A DNA stretch of 64,000 nt, taken from the NCBI RefSeq assembly GCF_003003005.1, contig NZ_PVTR01000012.1, forward strand, positions 1 to 64,000, written 5' to 3'. Source of the stretch: Mongoliibacter ruber (GTDB lineage Bacteria; Bacteroidota; Bacteroidia; Cytophagales; Cyclobacteriaceae). Made by a program: the position numbers and the translations under genes. This document shows, in pieces, positions 21,502 through 33,100 of this stretch (positions within the stretch are counted from its first letter, which is position 1; each line of letters begins with the position of its first letter). Under the pieces are notes generated by a model. It searched no databases and had not been told where the DNA came from. It was given only the letters and a program-made list of their open reading frames with translations.

Positions 21502-22734
21502 TTAATGTGCAGTAGGTACTGCTTCTGTGGATTTGGAGTTTTTCTGCCAAATAAAGAATATGATGAACAGAACGATCAAAATCCCAGGGAATGAAACCAT
21601 CCTCAGAAGTGTCGCTTGACCTGCTGCCAATTCTAAAGCATCTCCAGTCAGGCCATCTGCCAATTTATTTGCTCTTGAAACATCAATCCATCTACCGATG
21701 ATAGGCTGGAAAATAGCCGTAGAGAACATCCCAACACCACCGATGATAGACATACCCAAAGCACCACTTAGAGGAACTCTTTGCGCTACAGCGCCAACCA
21801 TTACTGGCCAGAAATAACATACTCCGATAGCAAATACCACTGCTGCCAAATATGCTGCTGGACCTGTTACTATGCTAAACATATAAATACCTATTGTAGC
21901 AAATATAGAACCTCCAAGCAAAACACCAGTCTGTCCCAAAGCTTTCACAACAGGGCCTGCAAAGAACCTTCCCACGGCCATGACACCAGTAGTCAATGCA
22001 AGTATCAACATGCCACTGGCACCTGTACTACTCAACACGATATTTGCCCACTGCTGTGGCCCAAATTCGGAAATTGCGGTAAGTGCCATACAGAAAAACA
22101 AAAAGATAAAGACTGGTGAAAACAAGGCTTTAATATTACTGGAAATGGAAGTCACCCCTTCGACGGTTGGTCTTGGGAATGCTTTACCAAAGAACAAGAC
22201 GGCGTAAATAACTGTAGGAATCATCAAAACCCACATTTGAGCCTGCCAGCCAAATCCAAAATCTGTCATAAATTTAGATATCAAACTACCCAACACAATA
22301 CCTCCAGGGAACCACATATGGAATCTGTTAAGCATTTTGTTCATGGTAAGGCCAGAATACATATCGGCAATCATTGGGTTACAGGCTGCCTCTGTACAGC
22401 CATTACCAAAGCCAATAAATAAGGTAGAAATCAAAAGACTGTTATAGCCTCCTGCATAAATTGTCATTATAATACCCAAAGTGTGGGCAACAAAAGCAAT
22501 TTGCATGATCAGCTTTGGACCAATTTTATGATAAAAAAGACCTCCAAGGATCATTGAAATCGGGAATCCAAGGAACCACATGGAATTGATGAATCCAAGT
22601 TGCTCTGCATTGAGATCGAATTTTGTCCCAAGTTCGGGTAAGATACCTGCTCTGATAGCAAAGGTGAAAGCTGTTGTAATCAGTGCAAAACAGCTGGCAT
22701 TAAACAAAGCTGATTTGTTGATATTTTCGTTCAT
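21502..22734 (-). CDS. MFS transporter, probable sugar permease
   Basis: This 410-residue inner-membrane protein has about 12 hydrophobic helices. It belongs to the major facilitator superfamily; features are FGNGCTEAACNPMIADMY after helix 4, a WFPGGIVLGSLI segment and a central cytoplasmic loop near residues 190-205. The overall look is closest to the sugar:H+ symporters of Bacteroidota. It is convergent with the LacI-galM-galK unit and may import the sugar they use; this is an inference from position. The upstream region may hold LacI operators, but none was identified with confidence. Confidence 0.8.
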   Translation of the reverse strand: MNENINKSALFNASCFALITTAFTFAIRAGILPELGTKFDLNAEQLGFINSMWFLGFPISMILGGLFYHKIGPKLIMQIAFVAHTLGIIMTIYAGGYNSLLISTLFIGFGNGCTEAACNPMIADMYSGLTMNKMLNRFHMWFPGGIVLGSLISKFMTDFGFGWQAQMWVLMIPTVIYAVLFFGKAFPRPTVEGVTSISSNIKALFSPVFIFLFFCMALTAISEFGPQQWANIVLSSTGASGMLILALTTGVMAVGRFFAGPVVKALGQTGVLLGGSIFATIGIYMFSIVTGPAAYLAAVVFAIGVCYFWPVMVGAVAQRVPLSGALGMSIIGGVGMFSTAIFQPIIGRWIDVSRANKLADGLTGDALELAAGQATLLRMVSFPGILIVLFIIFFIWQKNSKSTEAVPTAH

Positions 22735-22884
22735 GTTGATTGGGTTTAAAAGGTTTTGACGATGTGTTTGATGAGATGATTTAGTAAAATCAGTCGGAAA
22801 ATATGAAAAATAATACAGACAGCCTTTTTCTTTGGATAAAAATTATCAACGGAATTTTACCAACGCAAAAAAATCAGTTTAAAA

Positions 22885-25629
22885 TCACTGCAAAACCACT
22901 AGACTGGAGACCACTTTTTCACTTACTCCGAATTTCTCACTCTTGTAGCTCAACGTTACAGTGTACGTTCCCGTAGGCACAAAATCACCCCCAAATACCC
23001 CGTCCCATTGGCAAAATGGCACTCTTGTTTGGACATTGAAATCTTCACAATAAAAAATCAATTGCCCCTGTCTGTTATGGATCCAAACTTGAGCATTTTC
23101 GATTGCATCATTCACATATATTTCAAACAGTTTATCCGGATCTGAGAGAACCATCCCAGTAGGAAACACGTATTGAAATTCGCAATCCTCAAAAGCAACA
23201 AACCTCTCTTCTATTGTGCAGCCGTCTGGATTGGTTACTACCAAAGTGTATTCTCCCGGAACTTGTGGTTTAAAAATAGAGTCCGAAGATACCAAGCCAC
23301 CTTCAAAATACCACTCATATTCATCAAATTGACCAGGACGGATAGTTTCTCCAAAATTGATATCATCACAGACAGAATAGAACTCATTGACTTCAGGTCG
23401 GGAATCGTCTGTACTTCTCAAAATCAAAACAAGATCATTACCCAATTCACATCCAAACTCATTAAAAATCAAAACTTCGTAGGTTCCTTCTTCCTCCGCT
23501 GTGATAACATCCTGCCCATCAAACTGCGTGAGATCAGTCACGTTGCCATCAGGATCAATAAATATCCAATTGATATCTGCAATCAATTCTCTTTCTGCAT
23601 TAAATGAGATGACTGTGAATGGAGAATCCGGACAAAAAGGTTCTACCTCCAATTCAATTTCTACTGATAGGACAGGTTCTTCCACTGTAAATTCTACAGG
23701 ATCTACAGCACAAAAACCACTACCTCTTGGCTGTACTTCAAGAAAAAATCTGCCAAAAGCTACTGGCAGCCAGTTTTTACCTCGACCTACGATATCACCA
23801 TCTTCGTTGAACCATCTGATCACAACAGATTCAGGATCTCTTCCCGATAGATCTGCTTCGTAGGCTCTATTGCCAAAACAATCCTGATCAGCAAGGACTA
23901 CATCAAAGTCCAATTGCTCCGAGACATTAGCTGAGAAGTTGATCCTTCGCGGACATTTATCTGGAGTACCTCTTCTTTCCCTTCCTATGATAGAGTAGTC
24001 ACCTGATTCGGTGAGCTCAAATACGTTTCCTGCATTTTTGATTTCAACTGTATTCCCATCTAGTAAAAGCTCGAACTCTAGGTCTTCCTCTGTGGATGGT
24101 AAAAGCTCAAAAACCTCACATATATTAATATTATTAGGTACAGAAAAAGATACGCGTTCTCGTTTTTGAACATCTAATACTGCATCCCAAGGGATGGTAC
24201 AACCAGCTTGATCAATGATTTCAAGTACATAAAAATCACCCGGGAGGCCATCTATTTCAAACTGATTTTGATTTGGAATAGGCTCTTTTTTTACTTCTCC
24301 TCCGTTACCAGTTACTATCCTGTATTCTCCTTCCACTATACCATTTACGAAAGTCACCAGCAATTTTCCTTCTTCAACACCCACGTTGTTGCAAGATTCC
24401 GGCAATGGTGTCACTTCAAACACATCTCCTGCCAAAGGAGCCATTGAGGGAACGATCACTACACCTGTTCTGAAACAATCATTGGTTTTAGTCTCAATAG
24501 TATATATCCCCGAAGGAATATTTTCAAAAAGCAATACTTCCCCAGCGGGAAAGTTGAAACGTGCTTCATTCAGTTCAATAATCCGGATTTCATCTATCGT
24601 GCTTTCAGTCAAAATCTCAAATGATCCATCATTTGCATCACAAGTTGAAGCTGCTTGCTGATTCTGAGCTGAATATTTTGGACCTTCCTTGATGGAAAAA
24701 GGAATAGATCTTTCTGAAGAACATGCAGGGTTTTGAGGGTTTGCCACCGAGAAAAAAACAGTATAGTTACCCGGACCATCTAGGTCATTTTCTGTATCAA
24801 TGGTTAGGGAAAAAGAGTTACCCAAGTCCAGCCTTTGTGTTTCTCCTTGTTTTAATACCGTCCAATCACCTCTAAAGGGAGTGTCAGCTGTCACCTGCAC
24901 AAACTCACCTTCGCAGGCTTCATCTTGTTGGATACTTAAAGTGAAGTCATCAGGTGGTCCTACATAAGTACTCCCAGTAATAAGACAATCCTGTCCACCT
25001 TCAGAATTGGTGAAAAATAACGAAATAAAATAGGGCCCTTCTTGGGTAACGGTTAATTCATTGGTGTTTCCTACTGGAACTCCAGCGGCATTGGTCCATT
25101 CAAAAGTATATTGATCAATCTGAGGAGTCGTATTAGGAATGGCTTGAACAGTCGTGGGGTCATTTCCGCAAAGCAGGTAGTCTGGCATCAAAACCAATTC
25201 AGGCCCTTGCGTTACTTGAACAGTTCTGGTTTCTGAATAAATTTCAACTCCAGCCCTAATTACAGTTACCTGAATGATATTGGCACCGAGTTCTGAAAAT
25301 CTAATAGGAACTGTTTCATAATTTTCTCCTCTTCCGCTGAATTCAAAAAACTCGACTCCTGATGGATTTGTAGCGCTCCATTCGTATCTGTCGGATTCGA
25401 CAATTCCACCCGCGGAAAACTCTCCTGTCACAGAACCAAACACTATGCAAAGCCTCTCAGGGCCTTCCAAATTGGGGTCATTGAAAAAAAATCCTTTTCC
25501 CCTGTCATTATACTCTATTATATCCCTCCCTTTGTAGTCAGAAGAATATGCTGCAGCTATTAAAAAAAAAAGCGAACAAAGTAATAAAACAGTATAAATG
25601 GGTGCTCTATACATATATAATGGGTGCAA
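22885..25629 (-). CDS. T9SS type B cargo protein, 914 residues
   Basis: This is a large secreted or surface protein. A hydrophobic signal segment lies at about 8-30. It is followed by repeated immunoglobulin/PKD-like beta domains and, in the last 90 residues, the 'type B' sorting or gliding-motility-associated C-terminal domain (CHU_C): FPTGMVLSDPDKLFEIYVND, IHNRQGQLIFYC, CQWDGVFGG, VPTGTYTVTLSYK. The first mature block contains LEGPERLCIVFGS, shared with the two neighbouring giant proteins, and the rest aligns with them domain by domain. The role is probably adhesion or surface structure; no enzyme motif was seen. M6 (25614) is an alternative start. The gene lies 100 nt downstream of the 1191-residue paralogue. 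Confidence 0.88.
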   Translation of the reverse strand: MHPLYMYRAPIYTVLLLCSLFFLIAAAYSSDYKGRDIIEYNDRGKGFFFNDPNLEGPERLCIVFGSVTGEFSAGGIVESDRYEWSATNPSGVEFFEFSGRGENYETVPIRFSELGANIIQVTVIRAGVEIYSETRTVQVTQGPELVLMPDYLLCGNDPTTVQAIPNTTPQIDQYTFEWTNAAGVPVGNTNELTVTQEGPYFISLFFTNSEGGQDCLITGSTYVGPPDDFTLSIQQDEACEGEFVQVTADTPFRGDWTVLKQGETQRLDLGNSFSLTIDTENDLDGPGNYTVFFSVANPQNPACSSERSIPFSIKEGPKYSAQNQQAASTCDANDGSFEILTESTIDEIRIIELNEARFNFPAGEVLLFENIPSGIYTIETKTNDCFRTGVVIVPSMAPLAGDVFEVTPLPESCNNVGVEEGKLLVTFVNGIVEGEYRIVTGNGGEVKKEPIPNQNQFEIDGLPGDFYVLEIIDQAGCTIPWDAVLDVQKRERVSFSVPNNINICEVFELLPSTEEDLEFELLLDGNTVEIKNAGNVFELTESGDYSIIGRERRGTPDKCPRRINFSANVSEQLDFDVVLADQDCFGNRAYEADLSGRDPESVVIRWFNEDGDIVGRGKNWLPVAFGRFFLEVQPRGSGFCAVDPVEFTVEEPVLSVEIELEVEPFCPDSPFTVISFNAERELIADINWIFIDPDGNVTDLTQFDGQDVITAEEEGTYEVLIFNEFGCELGNDLVLILRSTDDSRPEVNEFYSVCDDINFGETIRPGQFDEYEWYFEGGLVSSDSIFKPQVPGEYTLVVTNPDGCTIEERFVAFEDCEFQYVFPTGMVLSDPDKLFEIYVNDAIENAQVWIHNRQGQLIFYCEDFNVQTRVPFCQWDGVFGGDFVPTGTYTVTLSYKSEKFGVSEKVVSSLVVLQ

Positions 25630-25729
25630 TTCAATACCAGGATGCTATCCATACCATTACTTTCTAAGAGCATTTAAAATTGCCCGATTCGAAAGTCAAA
25701 AAACTGTACCCAAAAACAGTACCAACTAA

Positions 25730-28700
25730 TCACTCAATCACTGTTAATGTAGTCATCTGCGTTTCTTCAATTCCTTCTTGCGTATTTTTATAATAAATTC
25801 TTACAGCATACGAACCGATCGGTATTTTTTCTCCTCTGTAATACCCGTCCCAAATGCAAAAAGCTGTATTGGATTGAATATTTGTTTCTGAACATGTAAA
25901 AACTTCCTGGCCCCATTTATTGAAAATCCAGATGTCCAGTTCGTCGACCAAATAATTTGAGAAAATCAAAAAGTTTCTTTCCGAATCCCCAGGGATAATG
26001 GCATTTGGATGAGCAATTCTAAGTTCGCACTCCTCCTCCACTTCGAATGTGACAACATATTCACAATTCTCCATGCTATTGACTATCAAGGTATATTCAC
26101 CCACCACCTGAGGTTTGAATGTGGGATTTGTAGATACCACAGCATCCTCTAAGTACCATGTGTAGTTACTGAAATTCCCAGGATTGATTGTCTCCCCAAT
26201 TTCGTACTCCGCACAAATTTCATAAACATCTTTGACCTCAGGTCTAACGTCATCCATACTGCGCAGGATCAATGCCTGATAATCACCAATTGGACAATTG
26301 AGACGGTTATATACAATGACTTCGTAGGTACCTTCCCTATCCGCCACCGCTTCATACAAATCCTCATACTGATTCAATGATTCAGTATTCCCATCGGGAT
26401 CAGTGAAATACCATTCTATTCTATCGACTTCTTCCTGCAAATCAACCTCCAATACAATCAAGGTAGACAAATCATCTGGACAAATAATACCCGCTTGTAA
26501 GGACACATCGACCGATAAAACCGGTGCTTCAATCAATATTTCCTCAAAATCAACATCACAAGGAATGCTACCTGCAGGTTGAACCTCCAATGTATATGTA
26601 CCTGGAGTAAAAGTGGAAAAAGTAAGGTCTTCACTTAAAACTGTCCCTGTGGCATCTCTCCATCTAATTTCCACTTCGTTCACATTCCCGGGACTAAAAT
26701 TAGCGGCATAGGTAAACTCACCTGCACATGTCTGACCGACTTTCTCTGCGGTAAACACAATAGGCTGAACAACTCTTACATCGAAGGTCTTTTCGTTGGG
26801 ACAAATTGGGTTGGATGGATCCTCACCTCGAATCAGGTATTCACCAGTTTGATCTAAAACAAAAAGCTCACTTGAACTTGCTATTTCTTCTTTCCCATCT
26901 GGATAGGTCAATATATAGTTAAGAGGAAAGTTACTATCAGGTATCCATTCATAGCTTTCACACACTACTAATTCTTCTTCAGGAACATCAAACTGTGTGA
27001 GGTTATCACTGATATCTACTTCAATTTCCACATTTCCCAATTCACAATCAATATTAATACTGCTATACAAGGTGGCTTCATAAACTCCGGATTGTGATAT
27101 GGTTATTTCAGTTTCATCTTCTAAATCAGTCAGCTCAAATATTTCTCCATTTTCATCAGAATACCTCCATCTTATCCTACCTACGAAATCAAAAATAGCA
27201 TCCAGCGTAATTGTAGCGTCCGGCCCAAATGGACATAACTGTGATTTCTCATACCCAACAGAAAGATTTAACAAATCTGGCACTTCAAATTCATACGGAT
27301 CCACATCACAACTTCCGAGAATATTTTTTGGCTGAATATCTACTGTATACATACCGAACTCTGCTGGCGACATAGTAGTCAATGAACTGACCAGATCTCC
27401 CTCTTCATCATACCACCTGATATCTACCTCGGCAGGGCTGTAGTTATCTATCTCTACCTCCCATGTCTGAGCTCCTGTCGAACAGACCAGGTCTACAAGT
27501 TTGGGTTCAAAAATAACCGGCTCAACTTTATCGATTTTAAGTTCAATTATCCTAGGACAAATCTCATCAGGCAAGACTGTATGTCTACCAATTAATTCAT
27601 AATCTCCCGGCTCTTCGATAATGAAAGTTTCTCCAAACCTTGAAGGCTCTGTTGACCCTACTAACCTAAGTTCAAATTCCAATGGTTGATCAGTAGTTGG
27701 AGTCAACTCATATGACTCACAAAAACTAAACTCCCTAGGAGCACTAAATCTTACCTGAGGCAGTCCTGGCACTTCGAATTCCTCGATAAATGGCACATAA
27801 CATCGTTCCTCTTCATCATCATCAGCATTCAACACTACAAAATCATCCTCCGGAAGAAAAACCTCAAAATAGTAACCTCCTCCGAGAACCTCTATGGTAA
27901 ATTCAGTATCATTTTCATCCAAGGTTCCATCCACATCATTAATTTGACTCTTGAGTTCTCCTTGTTTGGCAAGTCCTCCGTTTTTAAAGTACAGCTCATA
28001 CTTGACATCCACAGGTCCAGATTCAAATACAACAGTAAAGCTACCTGGGTTCACACCGTCCTCAGCACAGGTTTCTGGCACTATAGAGGCCGGATCTATA
28101 GAAAACTTCAACTGATCTGGTATATCTTCTAGGTTTACTACCGAAGCTTGAGTGAACCTACAGCCATTCAAAAATGCTTCAAAAGTATACACACCTGACT
28201 TCAAATTATCTACTGTAATGGGAACGCCCGGTTCCAAGTTTGTCCCGATCACAATTGAATTGTCCTCGTCAATTACCAAAGAGATTTGCGAGATTTGGGA
28301 AAGGGGGATAATTGTCAAGACTCCGTCACCCTCAAAACATTCAGAAGCTTTCACCTCTTCTTCTATGACAAAGGCGGGGAATGGACCATATATAAAACTC
28401 ACTTCTTCTCTTACCTCACAATCCGGATTGCTTTCATTTATCAATTCAAAGATCAGCTTATAATTCCCAAAACCAGGAAGATTCCCGGTTGGATATTGAA
28501 TGGCATTTCCCTGACTAATGAAAACCTTACTTTCTCCCTCTTTTTCGTAATACCACCTTCCCTGCACCTGAGGGTCAGTATTTGCAATGAGATCATTTCC
28601 TGGACAATAATTGGTTTGGCTTATTATAAGGTCAAATTCTGCTGAGTTTTTAATACTTGTAGAAAGTGTGTTTTCACATTCCTGATCTCCGTTAGAATTT

Positions 28701-29305
28701 ATGATTGAATAGGATACAGTAAAATCACCTTCTTCATCTACAAACAGGGTATTTTCATCTCCTACAAGATTCCCCTCATTATCTTTCCATTCGAAGGAGT
28801 AATCATTTAGATCTGCCGTAGAAGTTGCCAGAGCCTTCAATAAAATGCCATCCCCTTGACAAATCGTATAACTTGGTTGAAGTGCAATTTCTGCTCCCGG
28901 CAGCACAAGAACTTCTTTGATCTGCGGAGCCCCTACAGGGCCACTACCTACCCTGCTTACAGTCAGTTGTATGATATGAAGGCCGGGTTGGGAAAATGTA
29001 AATGGCAATCTTATAAAACTTTCAGAACCAGAAAAAATCCGCTGTGTTCCATCGGGAAGGGTAACTGACCAGCTAAACCTATCCCCTTGAAAATCTCCTC
29101 CAGCAATATACTCCTCAATCTTATTACCTCCAACCAAACAGACTCTTTCGGGTCCAAGAATTTCAACTTCATTGACACCAATGGCTTCTAAAAATGTGCT
29201 TTTCTCATGAATTGCAGCACTCAGCATTGCCCCAAAAATCCCCATAAGCAAACAAGCGGTCAACCATAAGAACTTGATTGGGAATATATTTTTCCGCTTT
29301 TTCAT
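25730..29305 (-). CDS. T9SS type B cargo protein, 1191 residues
   Basis: This paralogue of the 914- and 1878-residue proteins has an N-terminal signal helix (about 10-30), then LGPERVCLVGGN, about ten beta-sandwich repeats with paired cysteines, and a C-terminal CHU_C domain (FLIFSNYLVDELDIWIFNKW, CIWDGYYRGEKIPIGSYAV). It has more repeats than its 914-residue neighbour. A repeated module contains the phrase VEVQP or LEVQP before a Cys-Asp-Val-Asp motif (CDVDPYEFEV, CDVDFEEILI), evidence of internal duplication. It would be exported by Sec and then by the type IX system and anchored or released at the surface. Its transcription unit begins after the yaaA terminator at 29385-29412. Confidence 0.88.
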   Translation of the reverse strand: MKKRKNIFPIKFLWLTACLLMGIFGAMLSAAIHEKSTFLEAIGVNEVEILGPERVCLVGGNKIEEYIAGGDFQGDRFSWSVTLPDGTQRIFSGSESFIRLPFTFSQPGLHIIQLTVSRVGSGPVGAPQIKEVLVLPGAEIALQPSYTICQGDGILLKALATSTADLNDYSFEWKDNEGNLVGDENTLFVDEEGDFTVSYSIINSNGDQECENTLSTSIKNSAEFDLIISQTNYCPGNDLIANTDPQVQGRWYYEKEGESKVFISQGNAIQYPTGNLPGFGNYKLIFELINESNPDCEVREEVSFIYGPFPAFVIEEEVKASECFEGDGVLTIIPLSQISQISLVIDEDNSIVIGTNLEPGVPITVDNLKSGVYTFEAFLNGCRFTQASVVNLEDIPDQLKFSIDPASIVPETCAEDGVNPGSFTVVFESGPVDVKYELYFKNGGLAKQGELKSQINDVDGTLDENDTEFTIEVLGGGYYFEVFLPEDDFVVLNADDDEEERCYVPFIEEFEVPGLPQVRFSAPREFSFCESYELTPTTDQPLEFELRLVGSTEPSRFGETFIIEEPGDYELIGRHTVLPDEICPRIIELKIDKVEPVIFEPKLVDLVCSTGAQTWEVEIDNYSPAEVDIRWYDEEGDLVSSLTTMSPAEFGMYTVDIQPKNILGSCDVDPYEFEVPDLLNLSVGYEKSQLCPFGPDATITLDAIFDFVGRIRWRYSDENGEIFELTDLEDETEITISQSGVYEATLYSSINIDCELGNVEIEVDISDNLTQFDVPEEELVVCESYEWIPDSNFPLNYILTYPDGKEEIASSSELFVLDQTGEYLIRGEDPSNPICPNEKTFDVRVVQPIVFTAEKVGQTCAGEFTYAANFSPGNVNEVEIRWRDATGTVLSEDLTFSTFTPGTYTLEVQPAGSIPCDVDFEEILIEAPVLSVDVSLQAGIICPDDLSTLIVLEVDLQEEVDRIEWYFTDPDGNTESLNQYEDLYEAVADREGTYEVIVYNRLNCPIGDYQALILRSMDDVRPEVKDVYEICAEYEIGETINPGNFSNYTWYLEDAVVSTNPTFKPQVVGEYTLIVNSMENCEYVVTFEVEEECELRIAHPNAIIPGDSERNFLIFSNYLVDELDIWIFNKWGQEVFTCSETNIQSNTAFCIWDGYYRGEKIPIGSYAVRIYYKNTQEGIEETQMTTLTVIE

Positions 29306-29384
29306 TCAAAGGAATTGCAGTTCGTGAACATTATTTCTGAAAAATTTAAAAACAAATCTACAATAATAATCAATGCAAAAAAAC

Positions 29385-29412
29385 AGCCTCATCAACATAA
29401 GTAGATGAGGCT
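29385..29412 (-). terminator. Terminator of the T9SS-yaaA unit
   Basis: A 9-bp perfect stem, AGCCTCATC/GATGAGGCT, has a 10-nt loop and is followed on the minus strand by GTTTTTTT. It lies 22 nt beyond the yaaA stop. Confidence 0.8.
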
Positions 29413-29434
29413 CTATGATTTAATTTACTAAAAT

Positions 29435-30178
29435 TTACCTTACAAATAACCACTCTTTTTCATCTCCTCCCCACTCGTATCCTTCAGCATTGAAAAGTTT
29501 GAGCTTTTCTGGATCAGATATACGGTTTTTAATAATATAATCAGTCATCATGCCTCTTGCTTGCTTGGCAAATAAACCGATAATTTGATATTTGCCGTTT
29601 CTGTATTCCTTAAAAACCGGAGAAATAATTTCCGATTTGATGGCTTTTTCGTCTACTGCTTTGAAATACTCCTGAGAGGCAAGGTTCACAATAGGTGCTC
29701 CTTTAGCTGCATCATTAATAGCTTTGGCTATACGCTGCCCCCAAAATTCGTATAGGTTCTTTCCCCTTTTATTTTCTACCTTGATCCCCATCTCCAAGCG
29801 ATAAGGCTGAATCATATCTAAGGGTCTCAAAAGTCCATATAAACCTGATAGAATTCTTAAGTGCTCTTGGGCAAAATCAAAATCTTCTATCGTGTAGTTT
29901 TCAACGTCGATCTTGGTGTATACATCTCCTTTGAAAGCCAGCAGGGCCTGTTTGGCATGCTCAGGTTCAAAAGTCTTCTTGAAGTCCTTGTATCTTCCTT
30001 CATTCAGTTCTGCAAGTTTTTCTGAGATACCCATCATTTTCATCAGGTCTTCTTTGCTTTTTTTCTTCATGATGGAAACAAGCTCGAAAGTGTCTTTTTG
30101 AAATTCTGGCTGGGTATGCAAACTGATGTCTGTTGTATTCAAATCCAGGGTTTTCGCAGGTGAAATCAATGTAATCAT
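29435..30178 (-). CDS. yaaA: Peroxide stress protein YaaA
   Basis: This 247-residue cytoplasmic protein is of the YaaA/DUF328 family. It has the characteristic start MITLISPAKTLD, the central LSGLYGLLRPLD and the C-terminal QARGMMTDYI and FNAEGY segments. In E. coli YaaA limits free iron and protects DNA during peroxide stress. Its ATG lies only 10 nt after the stop of the giant T9SS protein gene, so it should be on that transcript. The partner is odd for a stress protein and may be an accident of gene order. Confidence 0.95.
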   Translation of the reverse strand: MITLISPAKTLDLNTTDISLHTQPEFQKDTFELVSIMKKKSKEDLMKMMGISEKLAELNEGRYKDFKKTFEPEHAKQALLAFKGDVYTKIDVENYTIEDFDFAQEHLRILSGLYGLLRPLDMIQPYRLEMGIKVENKRGKNLYEFWGQRIAKAINDAAKGAPIVNLASQEYFKAVDEKAIKSEIISPVFKEYRNGKYQIIGLFAKQARGMMTDYIIKNRISDPEKLKLFNAEGYEWGGDEKEWLFVR

Positions 30179-30188
30179 ATTTTTCTCT

Positions 30189-33100
30189 TTACTCTATAAC
30201 TGTAATAGACCTTGTAATTGTTTGGGTTAAATTTTGATTGATGCTTTTATATCTGACCAAAACAGGATAAGTTCCAATAGGAACAACCTGACCTTTTACC
30301 AAACCATCCCAAGTACATATTGGTTCTTCCTCCGGTATGTTGTCGTTTTGGCAATAGTAAATCAATTCACCCCAACGGTTATAAATCAGCACTTCGACTT
30401 CATCAATAAAGTCATTGGCAAATAACACGAAATGCCTATTGATGTCACTTGGCCTCATTGCATTAGGAAAGACCACCTTCAGGTCACAGTCCTCTACAAC
30501 TTCAAATTCAATGGTAAACTCACAGCCTGCATCATCAAACACAAACAGCTCGTAAATACCTGCCTCTGTGGGAGAAAATGTCGGTGTATCTGCCACTTCT
30601 TCCCCGTCAAGAAGCCATGAATAAAATTGATATTCCCCAGGATCTAATTGAACTACCACATTTTCCAGGGCACAAATAATATAGCTATCTTCCAAAACAG
30701 GCGCCACAGCATCTGATCGGATGATTTGAATCTGTTCTCTCGCAACCCTGCAATCAAAATTATTTATCAGTTCTACTTGATACACACCCGCTTCAGTGAT
30801 TGTCACTTCATCTTGATCAGCAAATTCTGGCAATTCAGTCCTTCCCGTACCGGTAACTCTGTACCAAATAATATCTCTTACATTGGACAAATCACCAACA
30901 ATAGTGATAAGGGTAAATACATCCTCCCCACAGAAAGGGAGAGCTTCTAATTCAATATCTACTTGTCCCACAAACTCGTCTACTGTAAAATCAATAGAAC
31001 TTGGAGGACACAGCCCTCCTACTGCAGGCTGCACTTCTACAGTATAATCCCCAGGGGCTGATGGGAAGAAAATAGGGTTCCTACTTATAATTTCACCTGC
31101 TTCATTTCTCCAAAAAATTCTTATATCAGCAGGAGCCAAGCCGTTTAAATCTAAAGTATATGACACCCCTGTTTCACAATCAACCACAGGGTTATTTAAG
31201 GAGAAGTTTATACTTGGACTGATGGTTACTTCCATCTCCCTCACTCTAGGACAAAGGCCTGAATTACCGGGGATACCAAACACAAAATAAGTCCCTGATT
31301 GGGTGATCTCATAATTTGTACCATCTATAGAAGCAATAGCGTTACCTGCACCATCTTCAAGCCTAAAACCTAAATCTGTATCTTGTGTGATAGGAGCAAA
31401 CACAAATGACTCACAAGCCTCTACATTGGACGGGATAGAAAATTCCGCTTGTTCTTTTTTCTCAACTGTACGAAGGTCTTCAGAAGGGACCTCACAACCA
31501 AACTCGTCGGTAATTTCTACCGCATAAGTCCCTTCGGGTACCTCAATTACAATTTGATCCTCATTGAGAAAATTCCCTAGGAACTCCTCTCCTGATTCCT
31601 GTCTGACCAGTAAATAACTACCACTTGCAGGGCCATTTGGAAAATCAATGATTATACGTCCATCAGCAACTCCATCAAGGGTACAAATTTCATCTTCAGA
31701 AGTAACCGTAAATCCATCGATTTCTGCAGGCGGATTGAGATTTCTGATAACCGCAGTCTGTACAAACTCGCAACCGAAATCACTTTCCATTTGAATGGTG
31801 TAAAGCCCCGGCTCCAAATCTGTGAATACAGGTAAGGTTTCACCCGCTGAAATATTGGTTTGTGAAAAGTTAAGTTCAGAGATTTCTAACCTTCCAATAT
31901 CAGTCAAAGCTTCTAATTCAAAACTTCCATTCGGTGTATTACAGTCATCAGCATCTGTAAGCGGAGTAATAGCTACAGCCGGTAATGCGTAGACCGTTAG
32001 GTCAGCTCTTTTTTCGAACAGACAATCATCTATAATAGGATCTTCTCCAATAAAAATGATTTGATAAATTCCAGGTGAAGGCAATGAAGATGGTTCCAAC
32101 TCCAATTCAAAGAAAGTACCCAGTGAAACCCTATTACCTGAACCCTCTACTTCATAAAACCACTCACCTTCAAGTGGTGTATTTGGTGCAAAGACTACCA
32201 ATTCATCATCAAAACATACTTCTTCCGCACTCTGATTGAGGTCAAAATCAAATGCAGGCCCTACAAATACATCTTTGGTGGCTGGGCAGACATCAAACAA
32301 TTCGCCATCTGCAGTATCCGGTATCCTATAGGAAACTGTTACCGTGTAAATGCTTTCTTCGCTTACTGAAATGGTATTGGAATCGACGTCTCCAAACAAT
32401 TGCCCAGCTGCATTTCTCCATTCAAAATCATACAACCCTTCCGCAGGATCATAATTATCTATGGCAGTCAAATCCACAGGAGAACCAGCACACAAAACCA
32501 CATCATCAGGTAATGTCAATTCAGGTGGTGCAACGACCTCCACCTCTATGCTTTCCTCAAAATATCCAACCTCATCACACCTATCCACCCGAAGTGTAAC
32601 AGTAAACCTTCCATCTCTGGAAAAAGGGTGTTCCAGCTCTTGAAAATCCTCTCCTGCCCCTCCGAAATTCTGTAACTCAAACTCCCCATCTTCATGTTGG
32701 ATAGTCCAAAAATAAGCATCAATATCGGGCTCTCCACCTCCTTCAAACAGTCCTATTCCGCCATCATCAGGGTCTAAACAAATCCTCTCTGGACCAGCCA
32801 AGGCTGGTTCAGGAATACTGCTTCCTGATTGTTGCACAAAGGCAGGCAATCCTAAGTTAGAACTTGTTCCTGCTACTAATTGGACTCCTTCATCATTGTA
32901 ATTGCTTGTATCGCAATTGCCTCCGGCATTGATTTGCCCAACAGAGCCCTGCCCTGGCCTGGCTACATAAATCTGACCATCAGGCCCTATCTGTACCGCT
33001 CCAAATGGACCATCTGTACTGATAACATTTCTTATTGAAGAGTTGAGTATGCAGGTTTCTCTTTCAGCTCTGCTGTTGGCACTTTCAAAACATTGTCCGC

